This document shows, piece by piece, positions 26,265 through 34,572 of a DNA stretch of 52,837 nucleotides. Source of the stretch: a virus; IMG/VR virus record IMGVR_UViG_3300044213_000047, positions 1-52,837 of that record; one strand, written 5' to 3'. The notes beneath the pieces are model-generated. The model made no database searches, was not told where the DNA came from, and saw only the letters and a program-made list of their open reading frames with translations. The translations under genes and the position numbers were made by a program. Numbering within the stretch: the stretch's first letter is position 1; each line of letters starts with the position of its first letter.

Positions 26265-27379
26265 CAAAATGCTCCAAGCAAAATTGTTTCTTCATTGAAT
26301 CGACCATTCGGTACTGCTGGTTTTGTTTTCAGTGTTTTCAATGAAGCATTAAGTGCACGTTTACCGAAAGAAAGGTTCTTAAAGAATTCCTCAGGTTTAC
26401 GTAGCGTAAATTGTTTAGACTCGGCAGTGTCGAAGCCAACAATGGTTGTTCCCTTCACAGCCAGAGTGTTACCGTTAGTTCCCTTGTATACACCAACACG
26501 GCGATACTTCGTATTATAGAACCAAACCTCAGTTGAACCAATAATGTCAGTCAGTGCTGCGGATTTCAGTTTTAGTTCTGGGAATTCCTTCATGACTTTC
26601 ATTTTAGCAACCTGAACACCAGCTGGTTTCTCTTTACGCTTGCGTGGCATACGAGTTGCTTTAGCAGTTTGAACTGCTTGATTACAGTCAGCAATAATGG
26701 TATCGATGAACTCAGCGAACTTCTTCAGCTCTCGCTTTGTGAAGTTGGAGTAACCTTCCACAAGTTGCTCGTCGTCTCCAGCAATTGCTTCGTGTAGTTC
26801 TTTTGATTGTTTAACGTAGAACTCACCAATTCGTTTTGCAATTGGTGCTGCGACTTGGTTAGCGAGCAGGTAATTTTTTGCCGAGAAATCGGATTTTTTA
26901 TTTGTAACAAAGTCATCGATTGCTCCATCAATCTCACCTGCGAGTTCGTGGGCACGATCTTCCATACGTTGCTGAATTGACACAACAGGTGTAGTTGGTT
27001 GTGTATCTACAACAACCTTTTTCTTTTTGGGGATTTTTACTTTTAGTTCTTCGATTCGGTTCAGAATCCACTGTTCTTCTCGTTCCTCAAGAACTTGACC
27101 ACGGGATTTCAAACGACAAAGAACTGCCAGCTGTCGGACATCAAAGTCAGACAGATCATTGAATGTTGATACCAATCCCTTCAGATTGTTTTGAGTCAAG
27201 AAAGTGGATAACCACTTACGCTTGACCTTATCATCTTCATTGTTGTTATACCAACAGAGTGCTCTTGTTAAAGATACACGATAATCGTCACCTTCCAACA
27301 AGACTGGTTCATCACCACCCTTCATTGACGCCATGAGTTGACGTGTTTTTTCGTTACGTTTTTCAACAGATACAGCCAT
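26264..27379 (-). CDS. conserved T4-like phage protein next to RNase H
   Basis: The 371-residue protein begins with a Lys/Glu-rich helical half and has a central basic block (MPRKRKEKPAG). A beta-rich C-terminal half (VWFYNTKYRRVGVYKGTNGN, TLRKPEEFFKNLSFGKRAL) follows. It resembles a protein that regularly precedes rnh in cyanophage-like genomes. Function unknown. It is first in the transcript from the promoter at 27408, with GGAGG before its ATG. Confidence 0.75.
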   Translation of the reverse strand: MAVSVEKRNEKTRQLMASMKGGDEPVLLEGDDYRVSLTRALCWYNNNEDDKVKRKWLSTFLTQNNLKGLVSTFNDLSDFDVRQLAVLCRLKSRGQVLEEREEQWILNRIEELKVKIPKKKKVVVDTQPTTPVVSIQQRMEDRAHELAGEIDGAIDDFVTNKKSDFSAKNYLLANQVAAPIAKRIGEFYVKQSKELHEAIAGDDEQLVEGYSNFTKRELKKFAEFIDTIIADCNQAVQTAKATRMPRKRKEKPAGVQVAKMKVMKEFPELKLKSAALTDIIGSTEVWFYNTKYRRVGVYKGTNGNTLAVKGTTIVGFDTAESKQFTLRKPEEFFKNLSFGKRALNASLKTLKTKPAVPNGRFNEETILLGAF

Positions 27380-27407
27380 AGGTTCTCACCTCCAAGTTTA
27401 TAATATA

Positions 27408-27436
27408 ATTATACCCTATTTCTGAATATTTGTCAA
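27408..27436 (-). promoter_or_regulatory. sigma70-like promoter
   Basis: TTGACA (27431-27436), 17 bp, TATAAT (27408-27413). It lies across the TAG stop of the alpha/beta hydrolase gene. Confidence 0.88.
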
Positions 27437-28228
27437 GCAAAATTTAAGCATTGCTGCACGGGTCTTAGCGGACTCTTTTTCCCACATGGAGAAGTGAGTG
27501 CTGTTTAGAATCACAATTTCTTGTGTTTTTGGAAACATTTGCATGAACAAGTCAAAACCACCAGTCTTACACTCATAGTCATACTGACCACGAATCGCAA
27601 GAATTTCAGCAGTTATGTTTTCTGGATTGAACCCATTGTTACCATGATCAACCCAATAATTATTAATATCATATACAGGTTTTGCTGGAACTTTCCAAGA
27701 AGTTTTTCCAATGACATTAACGATGCGAGTTTCCCAATCAACAATTCTGTTAGGATTTGGAATCAAACGATCGCTTATTTTCTCAAGTCTGTTTGTTTTT
27801 AGTTTTTCAATACTTGTTGAAAATTCATCACCATGTTTAACATAGTAACTTTTATCATTACGAATAGAAGGGCTATGAATTATTACTTTATCGAATAACT
27901 GTCGCTCGGCTGAAATTAAAGCAACTGCTGTTGTTGTGGAGAATGCGAAAATTGTTTTACTCTCATACTCTCTACTAACGAAATTCTTTAAAAAATATTC
28001 AATCTGGTCAGCATATCCAATTCTGTCATATTGATAAAATTCTGGACTGTTACCATAACCAGCTGGATCGAACATAATAACATCAAGTCCAGATTCAAAC
28101 AACAACTGTGCGTGTGTTTTACCTTCTGGTAGTTCAAAATCCCAAAATGCTCTTGGTGATAATGACTGCCCAGGAAGTAAGAATAGTAAATGTTTATTGC
28201 TTGGATTTAGATATTCGCTTGTAACCAT
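27416..28228 (-). CDS. alpha/beta hydrolase
   Basis: The 270-residue protein fits the alpha/beta-hydrolase fold: oxyanion region LLPGQSLSPRAFWDF, FDPAGYGNS, nucleophile elbow FAFSTTTAVALI (Ser, but with Thr where Gly is usual), RGQYDYEC with the acid, and NSTHFSMWE with the catalytic His. The altered elbow makes hydrolysis likely but less certain. It follows the aminotransferase with a 22-nt overlap and ends in TAG, rare in this window. Confidence 0.8.
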   Translation of the reverse strand: MVTSEYLNPSNKHLLFLLPGQSLSPRAFWDFELPEGKTHAQLLFESGLDVIMFDPAGYGNSPEFYQYDRIGYADQIEYFLKNFVSREYESKTIFAFSTTTAVALISAERQLFDKVIIHSPSIRNDKSYYVKHGDEFSTSIEKLKTNRLEKISDRLIPNPNRIVDWETRIVNVIGKTSWKVPAKPVYDINNYWVDHGNNGFNPENITAEILAIRGQYDYECKTGGFDLFMQMFPKTQEIVILNSTHFSMWEKESAKTRAAMLKFCLTNIQK

Positions 28229-29046
28229 GATAAGGTTTCGTTATCTTCAAACATGATGTCTTCAAATTGCGTCACTCTAATTACGTCACCAGCTGTTGAT
28301 GTTAAAAACATAGCATCAACTTCTTGATGGATATCGATTGGAGAAATATCTGCCCAAATAAAGTTTACACCATTTTCAGTACAAACCTGTTCGACTTGTT
28401 TCATAACAGTACCATTAAGTCTGTTATGTTTTGGTGCATAGACAAATCCATCTTTACTAATAAACCCAACGTTGAAACCAACACCTTCAGTAATGAAACC
28501 ATCAGTTGAACATAGGATTGCGGAATCATAACCACGATCAATAGCTTCCCATTGAGCCATTGTTAAATCATTCCAAGCAAAATTCTTGTTCGCTTGTTTG
28601 ATTGAACACTCAGGAATGCGTTTGACGTTTCTTGCCAAACATACCGTTGCTTCATTTTTTGGATTGAAACCAAAATATGGTTTAATGTATGCGTAGAAAT
28701 TTGGTTTGCATGATTTAAGATCTCGAGGATTACCACTGGTTGGAACACCCCTAGTAACAGCGATCCAAACCAAACAATCTTTATACTCTGAAGAAACCTT
28801 TGCGTGAAGAACACGAAGAATTGCTTCTAGATCTTCTTTGGTATATTCTATCGGAATTCTCCAACCAACACAACTCTTCAAGAATCTATCTAAATGCGCA
28901 TCTATGTTAACAAATTCGTTATCACGAATTGCGAGAACATCATATGTGGCATCGCAGTGAATCAACCCCAAGTCTAAAATTGAAACAGACAAGTCTTTAA
29001 CACTGCAAAAGTTACCATTCGTAAATGCTGGAAAATCTTCAAACAT
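28207..29046 (-). CDS. class IV PLP aminotransferase (BCAT/DAAT-like)
   Basis: The 279-residue protein follows fold-type IV aminotransferases: LIHCDATYDVLAIRD, IDAHLDRFLKSC, IKQANKNFAWNDLTMA with the likely PLP Lys, and ITEGVGFNVGFI binding the phosphate. D-amino acid aminotransferase, branched-chain aminotransferase and aminodeoxychorismate lyase share these motifs. The substrate is not evident. It is flanked by two alpha/beta hydrolases in one overlapping string, which suggests a small metabolic module. Confidence 0.88.
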   Translation of the reverse strand: MFEDFPAFTNGNFCSVKDLSVSILDLGLIHCDATYDVLAIRDNEFVNIDAHLDRFLKSCVGWRIPIEYTKEDLEAILRVLHAKVSSEYKDCLVWIAVTRGVPTSGNPRDLKSCKPNFYAYIKPYFGFNPKNEATVCLARNVKRIPECSIKQANKNFAWNDLTMAQWEAIDRGYDSAILCSTDGFITEGVGFNVGFISKDGFVYAPKHNRLNGTVMKQVEQVCTENGVNFIWADISPIDIHQEVDAMFLTSTAGDVIRVTQFEDIMFEDNETLSWLQANI

Positions 29047-29656
29047 TCATAATCTCCATAATTTTGTTAGCCAGTTCATATCTGGCAGGTTCAATTAAAA
29101 CGTAGTGAGATCCCTGAAGATCAACAACAGTTTTGTTTTTAATAAACTTTACCTGAAGACTATTTTGTTTGTCCATTTCTGAAGAATCACTAGTGTTGAA
29201 TATTGTAACAGGACATTTTATTTTATCTAATGCTATTTGTGGCAATTTTTCATCAAGATTTAAATTTCTATTTTTGATATCATCATTCATAAGAGTAGCA
29301 AACTCAGGAATGAATTCTGTTTGTTTAGATTTATCTGGACATGGATCGAGCATGAACATATGTTTAGTTTTGTTATTTCCAATCGCACTAGCAACAGCGC
29401 AACCATAACAATATCCCATAATGTAATCAGGATTTTGTATGTTTACTAAATCTCGACACTTCTTAAAAATTGTTTGATGTGTGTCGCCTGTTTGCCAATC
29501 AACGGAAATTACGTCAATTCCAGCATTATACAAAATGTCAGCAAAACTGTCCTCTTCCATATCAAGGTCAAACATGGTTTTATATTTCCATGTTTTACCC
29601 ATTAGATATAGAAGTTTTGCTTTAGGATTGGTTGGAGTTCTGCGGCGAATTAGCAC
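29039..29656 (-). CDS. alpha/beta hydrolase with Cys nucleophile
   Basis: This 205-residue protein starts at GTG. The nucleophile elbow is GYCYGCAVAS, i.e. G-x-C-x-G with cysteine in place of serine, as in dienelactone hydrolases. FMLDPCPD and CPVTIFNTSD are strand ends, and LQGSHYVLIEP carries the catalytic His. It could cleave an acyl or lactone group. It overlaps the aminotransferase gene by 8 nt and the DsbA-like gene by 35 nt. Confidence 0.75.
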   Translation of the reverse strand: MLIRRRTPTNPKAKLLYLMGKTWKYKTMFDLDMEEDSFADILYNAGIDVISVDWQTGDTHQTIFKKCRDLVNIQNPDYIMGYCYGCAVASAIGNNKTKHMFMLDPCPDKSKQTEFIPEFATLMNDDIKNRNLNLDEKLPQIALDKIKCPVTIFNTSDSSEMDKQNSLQVKFIKNKTVVDLQGSHYVLIEPARYELANKIMEIMNV

Positions 29657-29900
29657 TTGTAATTTCTTCGTATGTTTCTACAAATTCATCATGCTCAGCA
29701 ACTGTTTGCGATAGACTTTGTTTATGATAAACACGAGCCATCTTATTAACAACCTTACGGGATAGTTGATAATTATCAGCTACATCCTTAACGATGTCTT
29801 TAATCAAATCTTTCTCAGCTTCAATACGAACCATTGAATTGCTGATCTCACGGATTGCCGCAAAAATTTTCTTGCGGTCTTCAATTGAACTGATACTCAT
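29622..29900 (-). CDS. DsbA-like dsDNA-binding protein
   Basis: The 92-residue protein has ISNSMVRIEAEKDLIKDIVK followed by SRKVVNKMARVYHKQSLSQ and an acidic end. This spacing matches the T4 DsbA family (late-transcription double-stranded DNA-binding protein of about 90 residues). In T4 it helps late promoters; a similar role here is inference supported by the TATAAATA boxes in the window. Confidence 0.75.
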   Translation of the reverse strand: MSISSIEDRKKIFAAIREISNSMVRIEAEKDLIKDIVKDVADNYQLSRKVVNKMARVYHKQSLSQTVAEHDEFVETYEEITSANSPQNSNQS

Positions 29901-30094
29901 TTAGATGACGCTCCACGGAAAAACATACCCAACAGAATTGTTGCTGACCAAGTTTCCAATGTATATGGAATATTAAACATTGGGAATAGGGTGTTGAATG
30001 ACCAGATAGAAAGGAACGGCAAAATAATTATCATACCGATAATAAATGCAGCACCAATACCAACACCAAAAGTTCTCAAAATCGCATTAAACAT
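29897..30094 (-). CDS. small membrane protein
   Basis: GGAGTTAATT precedes the chosen ATG (MFNAILRTFGVGIG). The 65-residue product has two hydrophobic helices (about 8-30 and 43-60). A holin-like role is possible but there is no specific evidence. Confidence 0.65.
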   Translation of the reverse strand: MFNAILRTFGVGIGAAFIIGMIIILPFLSIWSFNTLFPMFNIPYTLETWSATILLGMFFRGASSK

Positions 30095-30377
30095 AATTAA
30101 CTCCATTAAAAGATTTTACTGATTCGAAACGGAAGGATCTCCATTCACCCTTGTCAACATCGAATGCCCGAACTGCGGATCCAGCAGTGCTGCTACTTTG
30201 CGTTTCCGATTTTGGTTGCTTGTCGGTTGGGATTTTTGATTCAACAAGCGTGCAATGCATCGTTCGTTCTGTTCCGTCTGCTTTAGTGAAGACGACGGTA
30301 GAGACGTCAGCACGCAATGCGTCAAGGATGATTGTTTTAAAGTCATCACTGTCCTTCTTTAGTGAACTTTGGGTCAT
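30087..30377 (-). CDS. conserved small protein, SH3-like
   Basis: The 96-residue protein contains VVFTKADGTERTMHCTLVES and AFDVDKGEWRSFRFESV. These blocks occur in small phage proteins with an SH3-like barrel (DUF2693 type), sometimes thought to bind nucleic acid. A Ser/Thr/Gln linker separates them. It overlaps both neighbours. Confidence 0.75.
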   Translation of the reverse strand: MTQSSLKKDSDDFKTIILDALRADVSTVVFTKADGTERTMHCTLVESKIPTDKQPKSETQSSSTAGSAVRAFDVDKGEWRSFRFESVKSFNGVNYV

Positions 30378-30603
30378 TTTCAAATCTCTCTTTCAATTCA
30401 TTAACTAATGGGGTGAAGAAGTTCTTAAATTCTTCAGGTTCAAAAAACATTGTATATGCATTATCAACAATAACCTTACCTTCTTCAGTCGTCATCTTTC
30501 GTTTGAAAGAAAACTCAATCATATTGTATGGAATTGCCTTAACTTTTACAACAGTGTGTAAGCCAGCACGGAAGTGTTCGGCTTCAAAATCAAGATCGCT
30601 CAT
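30346..30603 (-). CDS. conserved hypothetical phage protein
   Basis: From MSDLDFEAEHFRAGLHTVVK the product has 85 residues and a beta-rich core (VKVKAIPYNMIEFSFKRKM, AYTMFFEPEEFKNFF). No family name could be assigned. Its start overlaps the preceding 48-codon gene by 14 nt. Confidence 0.65.
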   Translation of the reverse strand: MSDLDFEAEHFRAGLHTVVKVKAIPYNMIEFSFKRKMTTEEGKVIVDNAYTMFFEPEEFKNFFTPLVNELKERFENDPKFTKEGQ

Positions 30604-30736
30604 ATAATGTATCCTTGTGTTTAACTTTACGTGTGAACGCAACCTTTGACTCCACTACACGCATACGGTATTTTGGAGTGCGAAGATCTCTTGCTATTGG
30701 ATCTCTAGGTTTGGAATAAGTATACTTCGCTTTCAT
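30590..30736 (-). CDS. small basic protein
   Basis: This 48-residue basic protein begins MKAKYTYSKPRDPIARDLRT and continues PKYRMRVVESKVAFTRK. The SKPRDPIARDLRTPKYR pattern is familiar from tiny conserved phage proteins. Function unknown. Confidence 0.65.
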   Translation of the reverse strand: MKAKYTYSKPRDPIARDLRTPKYRMRVVESKVAFTRKVKHKDTLYERS

Positions 30737-30748
30737 GATTTTGTCAAA

Positions 30749-30910
30749 TTATTCTTTATCTTTAAGTTTTGCTAACTTAGCACGTGCCTCAGAGTATTCA
30801 GCTTCGACCATCATACGCTTGAACGCATTTCGTTCTTGAGCTGTACCCTTCATCAAAGCCAACATACGCTTAGTGGTCTTGCTTAGTCTAAAATTCTTGT
30901 CAGTTTTCAT
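30749..30910 (-). CDS. small basic helical protein
   Basis: The ATG behind AAAGGATACT gives 53 residues (MKTDKNFRLSKTTKRMLALM, NAFKRMMVEAEYSEARAKL). It is the first gene after the promoter at 30948. No family was recognised. Confidence 0.65.
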   Translation of the reverse strand: MKTDKNFRLSKTTKRMLALMKGTAQERNAFKRMMVEAEYSEARAKLAKLKDKE

Positions 30911-30947
30911 AGTATCCTTTGTTAATAACATCAAACCCTACACCGTA

Positions 30948-30976
30948 AGTTTACCTCGGTGTCAAATAAATGTCAA
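30948..30976 (-). promoter_or_regulatory. sigma70-like promoter
   Basis: TTGACA (30971-30976), 17 bp, TAAACT (30948-30953). It lies immediately downstream of the terminator closing the curli/cyclase operon. Confidence 0.75.
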
Positions 30977-30988
30977 GTTAAATGTGAA

Positions 30989-31010
30989 AACCCTACTTGC
31001 AAGTAGGGTT
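30989..31010 (-). terminator. terminator of curli/cyclase operon
   Basis: AACCCTACTT and AAGTAGGGTT are perfect inverted arms, followed by TTTT across the join on the minus strand. The hairpin lies 23 nt after the cyclase stop codon. Confidence 0.75.
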
Positions 31011-31032
31011 CTTTATTTAGCGTAGTTGCAAC

Positions 31033-33036
31033 TTACTTCGATGTGGCTCTATATGTTCCATCCCAGTCAGCTGGTTTGCCTTCTTGCATACGTTCAACCA
31101 TGTTATCATAGTATTGCGATAGTTCTGGAGATTCAGCTTTCAGAGAATCAACCATTGCAATAGCAGCATCCCAATTTCCAGAGTAATAGTTTTCTAACCA
31201 AATAGGATGTAACGAATAAACTATTGCAGGTGTAAAAATTTTCACTCCAATCTTTTTACCTTTTACCGCAATACAATCAAGTTCTGCTACAGGATACTGA
31301 TCTTGAACATATCGTGCAGTTTGTTGTCCAAGAATGATTCGGACGCCATACGATTTACTCTGTCCTTCAAGTCTGGATGCAAGATTGACAGAATCCCCAA
31401 GACAAGTATAATCGAAACGCTGGTCGCTACCCATATTCCCAACAACAACGGTACCAGTATTAATCCCAAGACCCATGCCGAAAGGTGGCACACCCTCTTT
31501 AGTAATTTCTGAATTAAATTCATCCAAACTCTCCATCATTTGTAAAGCTGTTTTCAAAGCCATCTTAGCGTGTTCAGGTTCATCGAGTGGAGCATTCCAA
31601 AATGCCATCTGAGCATCACCGATATACTTATCTAACGTGCCATTGTTTTCTATAATTTTTGATGTCATCGCTGTCATGTAGCGATTCATAATTTGAGTTA
31701 AACCTTGAACATCTTCCCCATAGTGTTCTGATATTGAAGTAAACCCTCTAACATCTGTGAACATAATGGAAAGTTCTCTTGACTCACCACCGAGTTTAAG
31801 TAATTCAGGTTGTCGCTGTAACTTTTCGACCAGAGCGGGAGACAAGTAAGTACCGAACTGTTTTTTGATTTGAAGTTTTTGGCGCAGTTCAACAAGGAAT
31901 TTGACAATGTATCCATGGAAGCTGCAGATTCCAATGGTAAGTATCGGGAACACAGCATCAAGTAGATACTGGTGTCGTACAAACAATTCCATACCACCAT
32001 AATAGGCAACGAATCCCAATAAGATCGCGAAGATGTATCCATGAGTAAACCTCGTTAGGTAAAGTGAAAGTAACACTGCTACAATCATAAATCCTAACTC
32101 AGCGATTAAAGACCAATCTGGTCTACTGATGTTAGTGCCACTAATTACTGTGTCTAGAACCTCAGCTTGTATATAATGAGGAAATTGGGCACCTCCTGCT
32201 GTGGCGACAGGATTGTTAAGACCTTTTGCGGTAAGACCGACGATGACGATTTTTCCACCGAAGTCTTTTGGTAAATTGATGGCAGAATATTCTGCTGGTC
32301 TGCTAGTAGGGTCAACCCAAATTCTCCCGAGTTCATCGGTTTCGATTTTTCCAAGTTGAGCAATTCTGACTGCTTGGATTGCGTTGTCGTTGACTTTAAC
32401 TTGGAAACTTGGTTGTCCTGCGGCAACTCTGAGAGTTTCAAGGCTGATGCTGGGGTATAAGTTTCCATTTGCGTTGACGACCATTGGTATTCTTCTGGTG
32501 ACGCCATCGACTTCTGGCAGAGTGTTAACAACACCAATACCAGCAGCACTATTATTGAATATGGTTGGATATATCGTATCATACTTCACACCTGTATCTT
32601 TCGCATTTCCTCCGATTACTGAAACACCTGGACGGAATGGAATTACATCGGTAGTAACTTTACCTACTTCTGCTAGTTGCGGTAAAATTACTGGATTATT
32701 TTTTAATGTAGCAGCCAGCTGGCTGTCTTGATGAAACCTATCGGAATCAGGCATATAAACATTAAACACAACAAGACCAGCGTTACGTTTAAGAATATCT
32801 TCAATAATCTTTGAGTAGTCTCCTCTAGGGAACGGAAACTGTCCTTTTTGCTTAATAGTGGCATCGTCTATATTTACAACTGCCACATGTTCTGAGACAG
32901 TTGCTTCCTTTGATGTTATTAGTTGATCGAAATAACGAAGTCTGACAGACTCAACGAATGTCGGGTCTGCCAGTCGAATTACAATCATAAGCACCAATGT
33001 AACCAGTGCCATCCATGGCGATAAAAGTTTTTTCAT
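31033..33036 (-). CDS. CHASE2-domain membrane nucleotide cyclase
   Basis: The 667-residue protein has one N-terminal TM helix (about 8-22), a periplasmic CHASE2-type sensor (about 40-305: VAVVNIDDATIKQKGQFPFP, RGDYSKIIEDILKRNAGLVV), three more TM helices (about 308-380) and a class III cyclase domain (about 395-610). Catalytic residues are complete: D428 in FTDVRGFT, K470 and D474 in DKYIGDA, T544 in the DYTCLGDS block, N551 and R555 in NLASR. This pattern favours adenylate cyclase. It ends the curli operon and its ATG overlaps the preceding gene (ATGA). A phage-borne full-length sensor cyclase is highly unusual. It may change host cAMP or sense the envelope state. Confidence 0.93.
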   Translation of the reverse strand: MKKLLSPWMALVTLVLMIVIRLADPTFVESVRLRYFDQLITSKEATVSEHVAVVNIDDATIKQKGQFPFPRGDYSKIIEDILKRNAGLVVFNVYMPDSDRFHQDSQLAATLKNNPVILPQLAEVGKVTTDVIPFRPGVSVIGGNAKDTGVKYDTIYPTIFNNSAAGIGVVNTLPEVDGVTRRIPMVVNANGNLYPSISLETLRVAAGQPSFQVKVNDNAIQAVRIAQLGKIETDELGRIWVDPTSRPAEYSAINLPKDFGGKIVIVGLTAKGLNNPVATAGGAQFPHYIQAEVLDTVISGTNISRPDWSLIAELGFMIVAVLLSLYLTRFTHGYIFAILLGFVAYYGGMELFVRHQYLLDAVFPILTIGICSFHGYIVKFLVELRQKLQIKKQFGTYLSPALVEKLQRQPELLKLGGESRELSIMFTDVRGFTSISEHYGEDVQGLTQIMNRYMTAMTSKIIENNGTLDKYIGDAQMAFWNAPLDEPEHAKMALKTALQMMESLDEFNSEITKEGVPPFGMGLGINTGTVVVGNMGSDQRFDYTCLGDSVNLASRLEGQSKSYGVRIILGQQTARYVQDQYPVAELDCIAVKGKKIGVKIFTPAIVYSLHPIWLENYYSGNWDAAIAMVDSLKAESPELSQYYDNMVERMQEGKPADWDGTYRATSK

Positions 33037-33122
33037 TTACTAAACCAAATATCATATATCTGATAACAGATCGTTGGAATGAATACTATTAAAATTCCAG
33101 CAATCTGTATAGTTAATGTCAT
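33033..33122 (-). CDS. 29-residue membrane peptide coupled to the cyclase
   Basis: The peptide MTLTIQIAGILIVFIPTICY continues with a short polar end and is one hydrophobic helix. Both its start and stop form ATGA overlaps with adjacent genes, so it is almost certainly translated between them. It might bind the cyclase TM region, which is speculation. Confidence 0.6.
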   Translation of the reverse strand: MTLTIQIAGILIVFIPTICYQIYDIWFSK

Positions 33123-33349
33123 AGCGCCAACGATAGTGCTTCTGCCGCAGCAACAATAAATCTGAACGCTTGTTCATCGTTCGATAAATCTTGAGCAGCC
33201 TTTACTTGAGCAACCTGTTGAATGAGATATTGATAATCATCAGAACTTAATTCTTGGTTTTCATATTGTTGACGAATAACCAACAACTGGTTTGCTAAAT
33301 TAGCAGTAGGTCCACCCATCCCAGCAGCTTCTCTTAATTGTTCAAACAT
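33119..33349 (-). CDS. hypothetical helical protein
   Basis: With the ATG overlapping the lipoprotein stop (TAATG) the product has 76 residues, starting MFEQLREAAGMGGPTANLAN. It is helical, Gln-rich and ends in an Ala-rich helix. No family was recognised. Confidence 0.65.
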   Translation of the reverse strand: MFEQLREAAGMGGPTANLANQLLVIRQQYENQELSSDDYQYLIQQVAQVKAAQDLSNDEQAFRFIVAAAEALSLAL

Positions 33350-33699
33350 TATCGACTCCTCCAAGCATCTTCGATTACACTAACACGTGTTTTATTAATT
33401 GACAATACATCATTACACAGTATATCACTTTTAGAATTATATGCCTTTAGCAATGCTTCTTCCAACTGACTTACGTTGGTAGCTTGAGGGTCTTTTCTTA
33501 ATTCAGTATAAACCTTTAAGTGATGGACACGATCTAATAAATCACCCCAGTCTTTATTTGAACAATTAACTTGATTCAATTTAATATCGATTGAGACGAT
33601 CTGATTAAACATAACTGGATCATGATCTTTTGGCAATAAACTAGTAACAGTGGAACAACCTGTTAGGGCTAAAACTGCTGTTAATATTATTGCTCTCAT
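33349..33699 (-). CDS. lipoprotein
   Basis: The N-terminus MRAIILTAVLALTGC is a signal peptide with a lipobox and acylated C15. The remaining 100 residues are helical with two further Cys (VNCSNKDWGDLL, ILCNDVL). Its place in the operon suggests an outer-membrane partner of the secretion system or cyclase, but it resembles neither CsgE nor CsgG. Confidence 0.78.
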   Translation of the reverse strand: MRAIILTAVLALTGCSTVTSLLPKDHDPVMFNQIVSIDIKLNQVNCSNKDWGDLLDRVHHLKVYTELRKDPQATNVSQLEEALLKAYNSKSDILCNDVLSINKTRVSVIEDAWRSR

Positions 33700-33701
33700 G
33701 A

Positions 33702-34541
33702 TCAGTCATCCGATGCGTTAGCACCACACTTAGCACGCTTAGCTTTTGTTAAAGCACCGAAGTCGACTGGCCATTCTTGACCTGGAGCCAACTCTTTAGC
33801 GTTCGGTGGGAAAGCATATTTAACGCCAACCTTCTGTTCAAGCTGACCAATTTCAACACGGAACTTAGTCAAATCGTTACCCAAGTTTGGATATGGAGCA
33901 ACGTGAGGGAAATACCAAGCAGCTACTTCAGAAGTTTGATTGTTGATAACAATTTTATAGAAGCCATGAGGAACAACTACACCCTTACCAATTGTTTTGT
34001 CGCCTTGACCGTAGTCACCACCAACATAAACAGTGTAGCTCTGGTTTCGTTGAACAGTCCATCCACGAACTGAGGTCTCTAATAGTTTCCAGATTCCACG
34101 ATTCAAAGATCCAGCTTGGGGGGACATGTTTGTCATCAAAAAACTTTCAAATTCCACCTGAGGGTCCCACGATAAGTCTCCATCTGGAGCCATATGCCCT
34201 TTGTCGTATCCTGTTCCAGCGTAATCTGCGGGAACGGCTCCATTTGGTACAAATTGATTAGCAGCAAAAGCATTAGTACGAGCGACGCAGCCCAAAGCAT
34301 TTTGAGGAAGTAATTCATATGTGACAAACTTCGGTAATTTTGCTTGAGCATCATAACCAACTAGGTATGCTTGCTGGCAAAGTGGTTGAACATTATTTGT
34401 TTGAGGGAACCCATAAGGTGCATGGGCTTGGCAGTTTTGTACTGGGAATGGTTGACGCTGAGTCCAAGCATTAGCTGTGTTAAACTCTACACCAACGATT
34501 GTCCAGATAACAATGTTTAATGCAATTAAAAACTTTTTCAT
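33702..34541 (-). CDS. exported NUC1-type DNA/RNA endonuclease
   Basis: A signal peptide (MKKFLIALNIVIWTIVGVEF, cleavage near NAWA) precedes a DNA/RNA non-specific endonuclease domain. YDKGHMAPDGDL corresponds to the DRGH motif with catalytic His, and TNMSPQAGSLNRGIWKLLE supplies the metal-binding Asn. Cysteines before and after the active site may form disulphides. The enzyme should act in the periplasm or outside the cell. Within a curli operon it may degrade extracellular DNA in biofilm or incoming phage DNA. Confidence 0.88.
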   Translation of the reverse strand: MKKFLIALNIVIWTIVGVEFNTANAWTQRQPFPVQNCQAHAPYGFPQTNNVQPLCQQAYLVGYDAQAKLPKFVTYELLPQNALGCVARTNAFAANQFVPNGAVPADYAGTGYDKGHMAPDGDLSWDPQVEFESFLMTNMSPQAGSLNRGIWKLLETSVRGWTVQRNQSYTVYVGGDYGQGDKTIGKGVVVPHGFYKIVINNQTSEVAAWYFPHVAPYPNLGNDLTKFRVEIGQLEQKVGVKYAFPPNAKELAPGQEWPVDFGALTKAKRAKCGANASDD

Positions 34542-34572
34542 AACTATTCCTTTATAAGAATGACAAGTGTAT

